A stretch of 64,000 nucleotides of DNA from Ktedonobacteria bacterium brp13 (GTDB lineage Bacteria; Chloroflexota; Ktedonobacteria; Ktedonobacterales; Ktedonobacteraceae): the NCBI GenBank assembly GCA_015099395.1, contig AP024096.1, positions 2,170,001 to 2,234,000 on the forward strand. Direction: 5' to 3'. Positions 47,269-56,143 of the stretch are shown here, piece after piece. Each line of letters starts with the position of its first letter. Positions within the stretch are counted from its first letter, which is position 1. Below the pieces are notes generated by a model. The model did no database searches. It worked only from the letters and a program-made list of their open reading frames with translations, and was not told the origin of the DNA. Made by a program: the position numbers and the translations under genes.

Positions 47269-48546
47269 ATGAACACCGTGAAAATCTACCAACTGAATAG
47301 CTTGTCCCACACCCACTACCAGCGTTTGCGTGCGGCGCAACAAGAAGCGGCTCTGGTATGGAATAGGTGCATGGAACTCCATCAAGATGCCCGTCTGCAG
47401 CACGAGCCATGGCCACAACGCGATGCGTTGCAAAAGGCAACCAAAGGGTGCTTTGCGCTGCATAGTCAATCTATTCAGATGGTGACACATACCTTCCTTG
47501 CCAACATCGACACCACCCGGCAACTGCGCAAAACGCACCCGCAGATGAAGATGCGCTACCCCTACAAAGAAAAGCAGTTTTACCCGGTGTCGTGGCCTGC
47601 GCAAGCTGTGTGCAAAGAATCGGGACGTGTCCTACTTCCCATGGGGCGCGGTCGAGATGCTCTTGTTCTTCCTCTGAACCTGCCTGAAAACAGCCGCTCG
47701 GTCACACTCGTGTGGAACCATGGCTATGAGTTGCATGTGAGTGTGGAGGTTCCACAAGCGGACCACCCCCCCGGTGAGGTGAATGCCACGGTTGATTTGG
47801 GTGAAATTCATCTTGCCAGTGTCACCACGAACACCAGCCAAGCCCTCATTGTCACCGGGCGTGGCATTCGTTCGCTGAAACGCCAACGCACCAAAGCCCT
47901 GCGCACGATCACCAAAAAGCAGTCCCGTTGCACCAAGCATTCGCGCCGCTGGAAGAAACTGCAACACGCCAAAAACCAACAGGCAAGACGTGCAGAGCGC
48001 CGGATTCGTGACCAACGCCATCAAGCCACGCGCAAGGTGATCAACTTCTGTATTGAGCAGCACGTTGGCACCCTCTTCATTGGCAATCCTCATGGCGTGA
48101 GAAACCAGAACAATGGACGCCACCACAACCAGCGCATGAGTTTGTGGGAGTACGGGCGTGACATAGACTATCTCACTCATAAAAGTAAACAAGCTCACAT
48201 CGAGTGCTTCACTGGCTCGGAACGAGGTACGAGTAGTCAGTGTCCCGTCTGTGGGCATAAACACAAGCCGAAAAACAGGCAATGGACCTGCAAAGCCTGC
48301 GGGTTCTCTGGACACCGCGATCTCGTGGGGTCGATCAATATGCATAAACTTACCTTTAGTGAGCAAGTGAATTTCCCTCGTTCGTTCACGTATCTACGTG
48401 CTGGCATTGCCAGGAAAAGTAGTAGGAGGGCAGACACGCCCCAATGTCGTCTCAGTGAATCAGGGCTTCAACCACACGTTGCAGACGTGGTCTCTTCGGA
48501 GACAGGCTATCGTTCTGATGATGCTGAGAAGCCTGCCTCCCTTTAG
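47269..48546 (+). CDS. tnpB: TnpB-family (IS605/IS1341-type) protein with altered RuvC-II site
   Basis: 425 aa from the ATG at 47269; an ATG at 47248 is also in frame. RuvC-I Asp D176 in ATVDLGEIHLAS, zinc finger C325/C328/C341/C344, and RuvC-III D351 in GHRDLVGSIN are present. At the RuvC-II position, where a Glu is expected, the sequence is LFIGNPHGV (N273). Either this copy is catalytically dead or it belongs to a group with the Glu relocated (E294 in SLWEYG is a candidate). No tnpA nearby. The 3' end runs into a right-end hairpin. Confidence 0.88.
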   Translation: MNTVKIYQLNSLSHTHYQRLRAAQQEAALVWNRCMELHQDARLQHEPWPQRDALQKATKGCFALHSQSIQMVTHTFLANIDTTRQLRKTHPQMKMRYPYKEKQFYPVSWPAQAVCKESGRVLLPMGRGRDALVLPLNLPENSRSVTLVWNHGYELHVSVEVPQADHPPGEVNATVDLGEIHLASVTTNTSQALIVTGRGIRSLKRQRTKALRTITKKQSRCTKHSRRWKKLQHAKNQQARRAERRIRDQRHQATRKVINFCIEQHVGTLFIGNPHGVRNQNNGRHHNQRMSLWEYGRDIDYLTHKSKQAHIECFTGSERGTSSQCPVCGHKHKPKNRQWTCKACGFSGHRDLVGSINMHKLTFSEQVNFPRSFTYLRAGIARKSSRRADTPQCRLSESGLQPHVADVVSSETGYRSDDAEKPASL

Positions 48547-48562
48547 GGGACAGGAGTGTCAC
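48523..48562 (+). ncRNA. Right end / putative omegaRNA 3' end of second tnpB
   Basis: gctgagaagcctgcctccct then ttaggggacaggagtgtcac forms a hairpin (cctg.ctccc / ggga.cagg) overlapping the tnpB stop. It shares TGAGAAGCC and the terminal GTCAC with 2555-2593 and matches the orphan at 63198-63249. The guide would begin at about 48563 (tagagccaatttac). Confidence 0.5.
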
Positions 48563-48584
48563 TAGAGCCAATTTACTCTAGTAG

Positions 48585-48639
48585 ATAGTTTTCCAGTATA
48601 ACATATGCGTACACACGAGCCGATATGTCCAAGTGGAGA
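48585..48639 (-). repeat. 55-bp repeat copy 2 with extended -10
   Basis: 52 of 55 bases identical to 44537-44591, same orientation. Its minus-strand TGtTATACT (48595-48600) would fire leftwards, antisense to the 3' end of the second tnpB. With copy 1 it brackets the ISAs1-YczE-tnpB block. Confidence 0.6.
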
Positions 48640-48681
48640 TAAGACGGAAGAGATACAAGCAATTGGGGGCCATACATCCGA

Positions 48682-48701
48682 CGCGGACATCAAGGTCCGC
48701 G
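48682..48701 (-). terminator. Hairpin downstream of purA
   Basis: cgcggac / gtccgcg stem with a 6-base loop, about 75 bases after the purA stop; no T-run, so a weak terminator candidate. Confidence 0.35.
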
Positions 48702-48776
48702 CTCTCCATATATACTTTTATATTTTTTCGCTATAAATAATCTACATTGATTTCCATAACGTTCTGGTCACGCTCA

Positions 48777-50180
<1,404 letters not shown>

Positions 50181-50182
50181 TC

Positions 50183-50212
50183 ACATTACACAATTTCCTT
50201 TGTCACTGTCAA
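50183..50212 (-). promoter_or_regulatory. Candidate sigma70-type promoter of purA
   Basis: Minus-strand TTGACA (50207-50212), 18-base spacer, TAATGT (50183-50188), about 60 bases upstream of the ATG at 50123. Confidence 0.55.
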
Positions 50213-50288
50213 TACTAACTGCGAACCCGAACAACTAACGCACCTGATGCATTAACACTCGGGCATACAGCAGCAAGTAAAATCTAAC

Positions 50289-51860
50289 TCACGATTGCTG
50301 TATATAGTTGAGCAATAACTGGTCGGTAAGCTGCTCAACCGGGGCTTTGTCGTCGCTGAAGACCAATCCACCGTTCGCATGCCCAACACTCGCGACCGGG
50401 AGCACTTCGCTGGCTACCTCTCCCATCGTTGAGTTGGGCGAAAAACGCGAGAGGTTCTCTTGAAAGTTGCTCAGCGATGTCGGTTGCATGGTTGCCATGA
50501 TTTCAGTATTGAACGTTCCTGGCACATTGAAAACATACACATTCGGAAAGACAGTACTGAGCGTATTGATAAAAGCCTGGACGAGTCGATAATCAGTCTG
50601 GGTGTGTCCTGTGTTTAATGTTAAGACGCCGGTCGGCGACAGATGTGAGTGAATTTCCTGGAAAAACTCGCGTGTTGTTAATTGGAAGGGAATATATGGC
50701 TGCTGAAACGCATCGATGGCGACGAGGTCATAGGTATGCTTTGTCGTCTCCATGAATGGACGACCGTCTTGCGTATACACATGCAAGTTCGGTTCGTTCA
50801 TGCCAAAATATTTTCGCCCTACGTTGACTATCGCCGGGTCCAGTTCGACGCCATCGATAGAGACCGGTCCGTACACCTGTGTGATCTGGTGCGCAATCGT
50901 GCCAGCCGCCAGGCCGATGATCGCAGCACTCTTGAATTGAGATGCCTGATAGTTCTTGTTGAGATACGGAGCCGCCAAAAAGTAGTCCCAATACCAACCC
51001 GTCAGGATCTTATTCTTGTCTGGATAATAGATCGAGTGGATGGCCTCTCCTTCGTTGAGGATCAGCTCACGTGTGCCGGTCTGAGGATCTTGCGTCACCT
51101 GGATATAGTTGTAGAGCGACTCCTGCTCATAGATCAGGTTCGGAATATCTTTGAGCGATCCCAATGGCAGCAAGGGCGACGCGACGATGACGACCAGTGC
51201 GACGACTGCGACAGGCACCGCAATGTTGAGACGCAGCCGTGGTAGCAGGCCGATCAACGAGACGATCAGCAACAGCAAGGCAAAGATAATCAGTGTCTTA
51301 CGTACGCCGACAGCCGGGATCAGCCAGAGCACTGGCAGGAACGCGCCCAGAATGCTGCCCATGGTCGAGATTGCATACAGCGAGCCACTCATACGCCCAC
51401 TTGACTTCACATCGCGTGCAAGCAGGCGAATAGCATACGGCGAGACTAACCCCAGCAGTGTCACCGGTATCGCAAAGAGGAGCATACTCCCGATCAGCGA
51501 ACTCAGAAAGACACTGACCGATATCTCTTGAAATGCAGTTGCAGACCAACCAAGTATCCATTTACAGACAAAGGGAATCAATAGAATAGAAAGTGCAGCA
51601 ATAGTTGTAAAGACATAGAGAGCTTGTTCGTGTGGGTAACGGTCAGCGATACGTCCGCCCAAGAAATAACCTACCATCAGGTAAAGTAAAATCAGACCGA
51701 TAATGCAGCCCCAGATATAGAGAGAGGTCCCAAAATAAGCCCCGAGCAGGCGTGAGGCACACATCTCCAGTGCCAGGCTTGTCATACCACCCACGAACAC
51801 CAATCCACTAAGAAAGTATTTCAAAGCTTCCTCCGTTATAGTGTCGAGGTTTTCTATCAT
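50289..51860 (-). CDS. Membrane-fused spermidine synthase-like protein
   Basis: 523 aa. The first ~230 residues hold about seven hydrophobic segments (GLVFVGGMTSLALEMCASRLLGAYFGTSLYIWG opening, typical of the fused family), followed by a spermine/spermidine-synthase-like Rossmann methyltransferase fold: SAAIIGLAAGTIAHQITQ, DGVELDPAIVNVGRKYF and YDLVAIDAFQQPYIPF. The usual G-G-G-D-G nucleotide loop is G-L-A-A-G-T. The GD/catalytic residues needed for aminopropyl transfer are thus altered, so the substrate is uncertain. Divergent from the sugar isomerase gene, 100 bases apart. Confidence 0.87.
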   Translation of the reverse strand: MIENLDTITEEALKYFLSGLVFVGGMTSLALEMCASRLLGAYFGTSLYIWGCIIGLILLYLMVGYFLGGRIADRYPHEQALYVFTTIAALSILLIPFVCKWILGWSATAFQEISVSVFLSSLIGSMLLFAIPVTLLGLVSPYAIRLLARDVKSSGRMSGSLYAISTMGSILGAFLPVLWLIPAVGVRKTLIIFALLLLIVSLIGLLPRLRLNIAVPVAVVALVVIVASPLLPLGSLKDIPNLIYEQESLYNYIQVTQDPQTGTRELILNEGEAIHSIYYPDKNKILTGWYWDYFLAAPYLNKNYQASQFKSAAIIGLAAGTIAHQITQVYGPVSIDGVELDPAIVNVGRKYFGMNEPNLHVYTQDGRPFMETTKHTYDLVAIDAFQQPYIPFQLTTREFFQEIHSHLSPTGVLTLNTGHTQTDYRLVQAFINTLSTVFPNVYVFNVPGTFNTEIMATMQPTSLSNFQENLSRFSPNSTMGEVASEVLPVASVGHANGGLVFSDDKAPVEQLTDQLLLNYIQQS

Positions 51861-51959
51861 TGTAAACTATAGTGGTATACTCTACAAGCGATTTTGTTGT
51901 GTAACCCGCTGCATCTTTATCTGACAAATGGTAATTACAAAGAAAAGAGCAAACGAAGA

Positions 51960-52772
51960 ATGAAACTGACCTATACCTCTCTGGCCTGCCCGGGCTGGAC
52001 CATCGAAGAAGCGGTGAGCGCGGCTGAGAAATACGGCTACGCGGCGATCGAATGGCGGTTGGCGGATGGCGCTATCATTGAGCCTGACGTATCCGCGGAG
52101 GTACGCCAAAGACTGCGCGAGGTGCCCGCCGCCCATGGTATCGAAGTGGCTTGTCTGGACTCCTCGTGCCAGGCGGTGCAAGCGGAGCCGAAGGAACGTG
52201 CGGCGACGATTGAGGTTGGCCGGCGTATGCTGGATGTAGCGGCGGAAATCGGCGCGCCTTTTCTGCGTGTCTTTGGCGGCGCATTGCCCGCGAATACCAC
52301 GCGCGCCTCTCTACTCGCCTCAACCGCCGAAGTGCTTTATACTCTCGGCAGCTATGGCGCTGAACGCGGTGTGACTGTCGTACTCGAAACACACGATGCC
52401 TGGACAAATAGCGAGGATATACAGGCACTGTTGCAGGCTGTGACTTTGCCCACCTTTAAGGTGCTCTGGGATACTCACCATACCTACCGTTTCGGCGAGG
52501 CGCCCTCCCAGACGCTGGCCCAGTTGGGCGAAGCTATCGCGTATGCCCATATCAAGGACAGTCGCCTAAACGTCAGCGATCCGAGTACCTGGACCTATTG
52601 CCTGCTCGGTGAGGGTGATGTGCCACTGCATGAAATTTGCGAGACTCTCAAAAAGGGGGGGTACACAGGCTATCTCTCGTTGGAGTGGGAAAAGAAGTGG
52701 CACCCTGAGATTGCTGAGCCGGAAATCGCTCTGCCGCAAGCCGTAGCCTATTTACGCGCTTTGTTAGGATAA
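51960..52772 (+). CDS. Sugar phosphate isomerase/epimerase (xylose isomerase-like TIM barrel)
   Basis: 270 aa from the ATG at 51960; the frame extends upstream but without family-like sequence. Metal-binding segments of the AP-endonuclease-2/xylose-isomerase-like fold: VVLETHDAW (Glu, His), VLWDTHHTYRF (Asp, His), YAHIKDSR (His, Lys, Asp) and YLSLEWEKKW (Glu). Family members isomerise or epimerise keto-sugars, inositol derivatives or hydroxypyruvate. Substrate unknown. Its partner could be the Gfo/Idh/MocA type of enzyme, but none is adjacent. Confidence 0.88.
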   Translation: MKLTYTSLACPGWTIEEAVSAAEKYGYAAIEWRLADGAIIEPDVSAEVRQRLREVPAAHGIEVACLDSSCQAVQAEPKERAATIEVGRRMLDVAAEIGAPFLRVFGGALPANTTRASLLASTAEVLYTLGSYGAERGVTVVLETHDAWTNSEDIQALLQAVTLPTFKVLWDTHHTYRFGEAPSQTLAQLGEAIAYAHIKDSRLNVSDPSTWTYCLLGEGDVPLHEICETLKKGGYTGYLSLEWEKKWHPEIAEPEIALPQAVAYLRALLG

Positions 52773-52837
52773 ATACACAGACGTGAACGCAACGTTGAGC
52801 GCCCACCAACCGTAGAAGAGTACCAGGCATTATGCAC

Positions 52838-52874
52838 TAAAAAAATCACGACTCCACAGCGTATGGAGTCGTGA
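52838..52874 (-). terminator. Intrinsic terminator of the zinc-ribbon gene
   Basis: Perfect 11-bp stem tcacgactcca / tggagtcgtga (52846-52856, 52864-52874), followed on the minus strand by attttttta; 28 bases after the stop at 52902. It can also act on the plus strand for the convergent isomerase gene. Confidence 0.88.
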
Positions 52875-52901
52875 CTGACTATATCGACATACGCGCTGTC
52901 C

Positions 52902-53903
52902 CTACTTCGGCGCATATAAAATACTGCTACCAATGATGCCAAGAATGATTAAAAGCAGGCATATACCTATAATCAATAACGTTGGACCAAAGGTTGAGAG
53001 GAAGCTTTTCTTGCCTGGCGCAACTGAATGAGAGACACTTGTCGGCGTCGATAAAGGCAATGGTGTGGCTTGTTCGTTGCTCTGCGAGAGCGCAGAACCG
53101 GTCGATCTTTGCACCATACCATTAGTAGATATAGTTGAACTCTGCTGTGGCACGGGATCAGATGTGAACAACCCATTCTGATAGGTGCTACGTTGTGCCA
53201 TCTGGGCTGCCTGGGCCATCTGGGCTGCGTACACTGACATCGGACGTGCTTGTACCGGAAATGCCTCAGTTGGGTTATGTGTTCCTTGCATGCTACCAGT
53301 TGGATTGCCTATTCTCTGCATGCTACCAGTTGGATTGCCTATTCTCTGCATGCTACCAGTTGGGTTGCTTAGCCGCTGCATGCTCCCCGTTGGGTTGCTT
53401 AGCCGTTGCATGCTCCCCGTTGGGTTGCTTAGCCGCTGCATGCTCCCCGTTGGGTTGCTTAGCCGCTGCATACTCCCCGTTGGGTTGCTTAGCCGCTGCA
53501 TACTCCCCGTTGGGTTGCCTAGCCGTTGCATACTGCCAGTCGGGTTGCCTAGTCTCTGCATGCTACCCGTTGGATTATTCGGGTTATGTTGTGAGTAACC
53601 ATTTTTCCCTGGTTGAGCAGGCTGGTTTAAGCCACCAGCGGGTGGCAGAGGGGTCGTATGAGATAAAGCCGAAGAGGGCAATCCAGAAAACGGTACATTT
53701 GCACGATAGGCTGATGTCATGGAAGGGTTCTGCGGCACAGATTGCCGCGCATCTATATATTGATCAGGTTTCGAGACATTCAAAGAATTTGCTGTATACG
53801 CGGGACGGCTACCAGGCTCAGTACCGGAGCGCACTGGCAATCCACACTGTCCGCAGAACAGTTCTGATGAGTGTATTTCATTACCACACCTTTGACATCT
53901 CAT
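52902..53903 (-). CDS. Zinc-ribbon, minisatellite-repeat, C-terminal membrane-anchored protein
   Basis: 333 aa. A zinc ribbon opens the protein (CQRCGNEIHSSELFCGQCG, two CxxC pairs, residues 3-21). Residues ~109-208 are ten tandem decapeptides NPTGSMQR(L/I)(G/S), followed by a partial NPTEAF. A polar Ser/Thr/Gln-rich stretch leads to one C-terminal membrane segment (TLLIIGICLLLIILGIIGSSIL) and a short tail, so the protein is probably tail-anchored with the repeats in the cytoplasm. No function known. An aggag site lies 12 bases upstream. Last gene of the minus-strand signalling cluster. Confidence 0.83.
   Translation of the reverse strand: MRCQRCGNEIHSSELFCGQCGLPVRSGTEPGSRPAYTANSLNVSKPDQYIDARQSVPQNPSMTSAYRANVPFSGLPSSALSHTTPLPPAGGLNQPAQPGKNGYSQHNPNNPTGSMQRLGNPTGSMQRLGNPTGSMQRLSNPTGSMQRLSNPTGSMQRLSNPTGSMQRLSNPTGSMQRLSNPTGSMQRIGNPTGSMQRIGNPTGSMQGTHNPTEAFPVQARPMSVYAAQMAQAAQMAQRSTYQNGLFTSDPVPQQSSTISTNGMVQRSTGSALSQSNEQATPLPLSTPTSVSHSVAPGKKSFLSTFGPTLLIIGICLLLIILGIIGSSILYAPK
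53277..53576 (-). repeat. Ten 30-bp tandem repeats (in-frame minisatellite)
   Basis: Exactly 300 bases, ten units encoding NPTGSMQRLG/S/IG or NPTGSMQGTH. Central five units are nearly identical at the DNA level while the outer ones differ at codon positions, as expected from recent expansion in the middle of the array. Confidence 0.92.
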
Positions 53904-54064
53904 GGAATTTTATCTGCTCCTGGTTTAGTTTTGCTTCGCCTACGTGGCTAGAAACTAGTGCAATGCTATGTACTAAACAATGTATTCCTACTACAATCGC
54001 GCAGTTATTATAACGTATTCACTCAGGCATGACTAGGTTCTTAATCTTTTCTCTTACTTACTTC

Positions 54065-54595
54065 TTATTTCACTCCATGCCGTTTTGACAATTCAACGTT
54101 GAGCTTCGCCAACCCTGGCCCATCTGGCTCAGGATGATGGTAATACGCTATCATTCTTTTGCCCGGCAACGCTCCTTGCTCAACCATCTGAGCGAAGGTA
54201 CTATCAAAGGGCCCACAAACAATCAACCAGCACCAGGGAATCTGCTGCTCCTGATTCACACGTTGCATATTCTGCCTGTCAGTACTGCTCGCACGCGCAT
54301 ACCCTGTAGGATGGCTATGATAGACACCTACAATATGCTCGGAGTGCTGCATCTCAACCTGCAACAGTTCGGCAGGATCAAATTCGAAAAACACTGGCGA
54401 GTTCGCGCTGTTACGCAAAGGGACTACATTTTCAATATGCCAACGCAGTGCTGACTCGCCTGACTCATTGTACTCTTGTAAACCGAGCAGTACACCGCAC
54501 GCTTCTATCTGTGGGCGCTCTACAAGATCTGCATAGATTGTCTGCTGAGCTTGCCAACTGAGTGCAAGGATCGAATACTGTTCTTCGTTGCGCAT
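54065..54595 (-). CDS. JAMM/MPN+ metalloprotease domain protein
   Basis: 176 aa from the ATG at 54595 (gagagg eight bases upstream). A complete JAMM motif: E31 in IEACGVLLG, H93-S-H95, seven residues, S103, two residues, D106 (zinc ligands His, His, Asp and catalytic Glu). Bacterial JAMM proteins of this compact (RadC-unrelated) type include Mec+-like peptidases that trim sulfur-carrier or ubiquitin-like proteins. No E1, E2 or ubiquitin-like gene is in the window, so the substrate is open. The neighbour downstream is the zinc-ribbon repeat protein. Confidence 0.88.
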   Translation of the reverse strand: MRNEEQYSILALSWQAQQTIYADLVERPQIEACGVLLGLQEYNESGESALRWHIENVVPLRNSANSPVFFEFDPAELLQVEMQHSEHIVGVYHSHPTGYARASSTDRQNMQRVNQEQQIPWCWLIVCGPFDSTFAQMVEQGALPGKRMIAYYHHPEPDGPGLAKLNVELSKRHGVK

Positions 54596-54829
54596 ATACG
54601 TCCTCTCTATTACGACCCCCTCATCATAGCATATAATGCAATACATACAATAGAGCCTGCTATTTCTCGTTGTAACAAAAAACAAATAATAAACTCTTAT
54701 TCCGAACACCAAAAGGATTTACACACAGTTAGTATAACCTTACATAAAAAATCGAATCCTGTATAGAAATAAAGAAATGCTCTCAAGCTCCACTGCTCAC
54801 GAAACTCTATTCAGGATTCTTTACAATCT

Positions 54830-55645
54830 CTACTGACTTGCTTTTGTGCGGTTTAGCCGGCGCATCAGCCAGCGTATTGGGGTGCTGAGTGCATAGAACA
54901 CGGTTCGCAACGCGGCGTTCGACCAGATATTCTTCGCCTCTGACCACTGCACACGAGGATCGAGGCAAATTTTGGAGCTCTGTACTGGCAGCGTGAACTT
55001 GCCGGTCTTACCCTCACGTCTGGTCTGTGCTTCAGGCGCGTTGGTAGCAAGCTCCTGCTCATGCAGATAGGCGGCCAATGCGTCGAGGACGTGGGTCCAG
55101 ATACGATCCTGGGTGCGCGATGCAAACAGACGAAAACCAAGCTCATAGAGCGGATCGTTGGCCCGCGAGATGGTCTGAACCTGACAGATCGTACATTCTT
55201 CCTCGCTAAAGGTGCTAAACGTGACCCAGCCAGACTCAGGATGCCCCTGAGGGGTCATGAGTGTGAACGACTCGTCATCTGCATACAACACCATGACGCC
55301 TGTGGAGAGTGGCATGCCTGTCGCTGAGGCATTGATCAGCACAATCTGTCCTGGCTCGATCCCTGTTACCGGAAAGAAACGATTTTGCGGCGGCTGAAAG
55401 CGGGGAAAGTTGGTTTTCCAGATCTGCATGACCTCGACTGGCGTTAAGGCGCTATCTAACAGGCTGAGACGAAAGGTTTTTTGCCAGAGTTGCCCAAAGC
55501 CTTGCAACGGCCCGACTACCTGCCGTCCCTCTACATTCAGATTCAGTGAGCCAGTTGGCACTCGGCTGACTTGCAATGATACGATGGGCTCGGCCCAATT
55601 AGCGGTATCTTGCCGTTTTGTCTCGTCGGATGAGGTATCTGTCAT
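54830..55645 (-). CDS. Hypothetical protein in STAS/SpoIIE operon
   Basis: 271 aa from the ATG at 55645 (aaaggaag seven bases upstream). Contains LQGFGQLWQKTFRLSL, NRFFPVTGIEPGQIVLINA, TPQGHPESGWVTFSTFS and a helical ISRANDPLYELGFRLFASRTQDRIW region; the beta-rich centre followed by a long helix is SRPBCC/DUF1990-like, but this is a weak impression. No membrane segment. It starts 45 bases after the STAS gene, so it is likely cotranscribed with it. Confidence 0.65.
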   Translation of the reverse strand: MTDTSSDETKRQDTANWAEPIVSLQVSRVPTGSLNLNVEGRQVVGPLQGFGQLWQKTFRLSLLDSALTPVEVMQIWKTNFPRFQPPQNRFFPVTGIEPGQIVLINASATGMPLSTGVMVLYADDESFTLMTPQGHPESGWVTFSTFSEEECTICQVQTISRANDPLYELGFRLFASRTQDRIWTHVLDALAAYLHEQELATNAPEAQTRREGKTGKFTLPVQSSKICLDPRVQWSEAKNIWSNAALRTVFYALSTPIRWLMRRLNRTKASQ

Positions 55646-55690
55646 GGTTTGCTTCCTTTCGTTGCGCATGCCAGGAGCCAGCGGTGCTGC

Positions 55691-56050
55691 TTACAATGTG
55701 TGTGCTACTTGCAACGCATCTTGCTCTGTAGCGTAGAGGTGAATGACATCGCTCAAACGCGTCAGCTTAAAAATTTGCTGATAATGTTCGCTCAAACCAT
55801 AGGCCTGCAGATGCTGTTTCTGGCGGTTAACGCGAATCAACAGGGTGACAAGCAGCCCGATGCCACTACTGTTCATGTACCCCATCTGCGTAAAATTCAG
55901 AATAATCACGCGGGTACTGGCAATGCCGATCTGCGCATAAGCATCCATCAGGGCCTTTTCCGCGCTAGCCGAGACTTCTCCCTGGATATCGATGATACCG
56001 ACCTTTGTACTGATCTGGCGCACGTTGACGACAATATTTGCTGCTGCCAT
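55691..56050 (-). CDS. STAS-domain anti-sigma factor antagonist
   Basis: 119 aa from the ATG at 56050 with ggagg five bases upstream. Single STAS domain: VVNVRQISTKVGIIDIQGEVSASAEKALMDAY then NFTQMGYMNSSGIGLLVTLL, where the first Ser of MNSSG is the usual phosphorylation site. Such proteins switch partners with an HATPase-type anti-sigma kinase according to phosphorylation. The next upstream gene encodes both a PP2C-type phosphatase and such an ATPase domain, making a complete switch. Confidence 0.92.
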   Translation of the reverse strand: MAAANIVVNVRQISTKVGIIDIQGEVSASAEKALMDAYAQIGIASTRVIILNFTQMGYMNSSGIGLLVTLLIRVNRQKQHLQAYGLSEHYQQIFKLTRLSDVIHLYATEQDALQVAHTL

Positions 56051-56143
56051 AGTTCCCTCCAAAAAGAGTTATCCATTCAGAATTTCTATACTATATATAT
56101 GCACTAGATTATCTCTATACTCTTATCTACTATCAGCATCGAA

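Noticed and set aside
53277..53576. Ten regularly spaced 30-bp repeats as a CRISPR array
   Set aside because: Units are contiguous without unique spacers and are in frame with a zinc-ribbon/membrane protein; no cas genes nearby.
53185..54013. Plus-strand frames encoding Cys/Leu-rich repeats
   Set aside because: They are the antisense of the NPTGSMQ minisatellite gene; no ribosome site.
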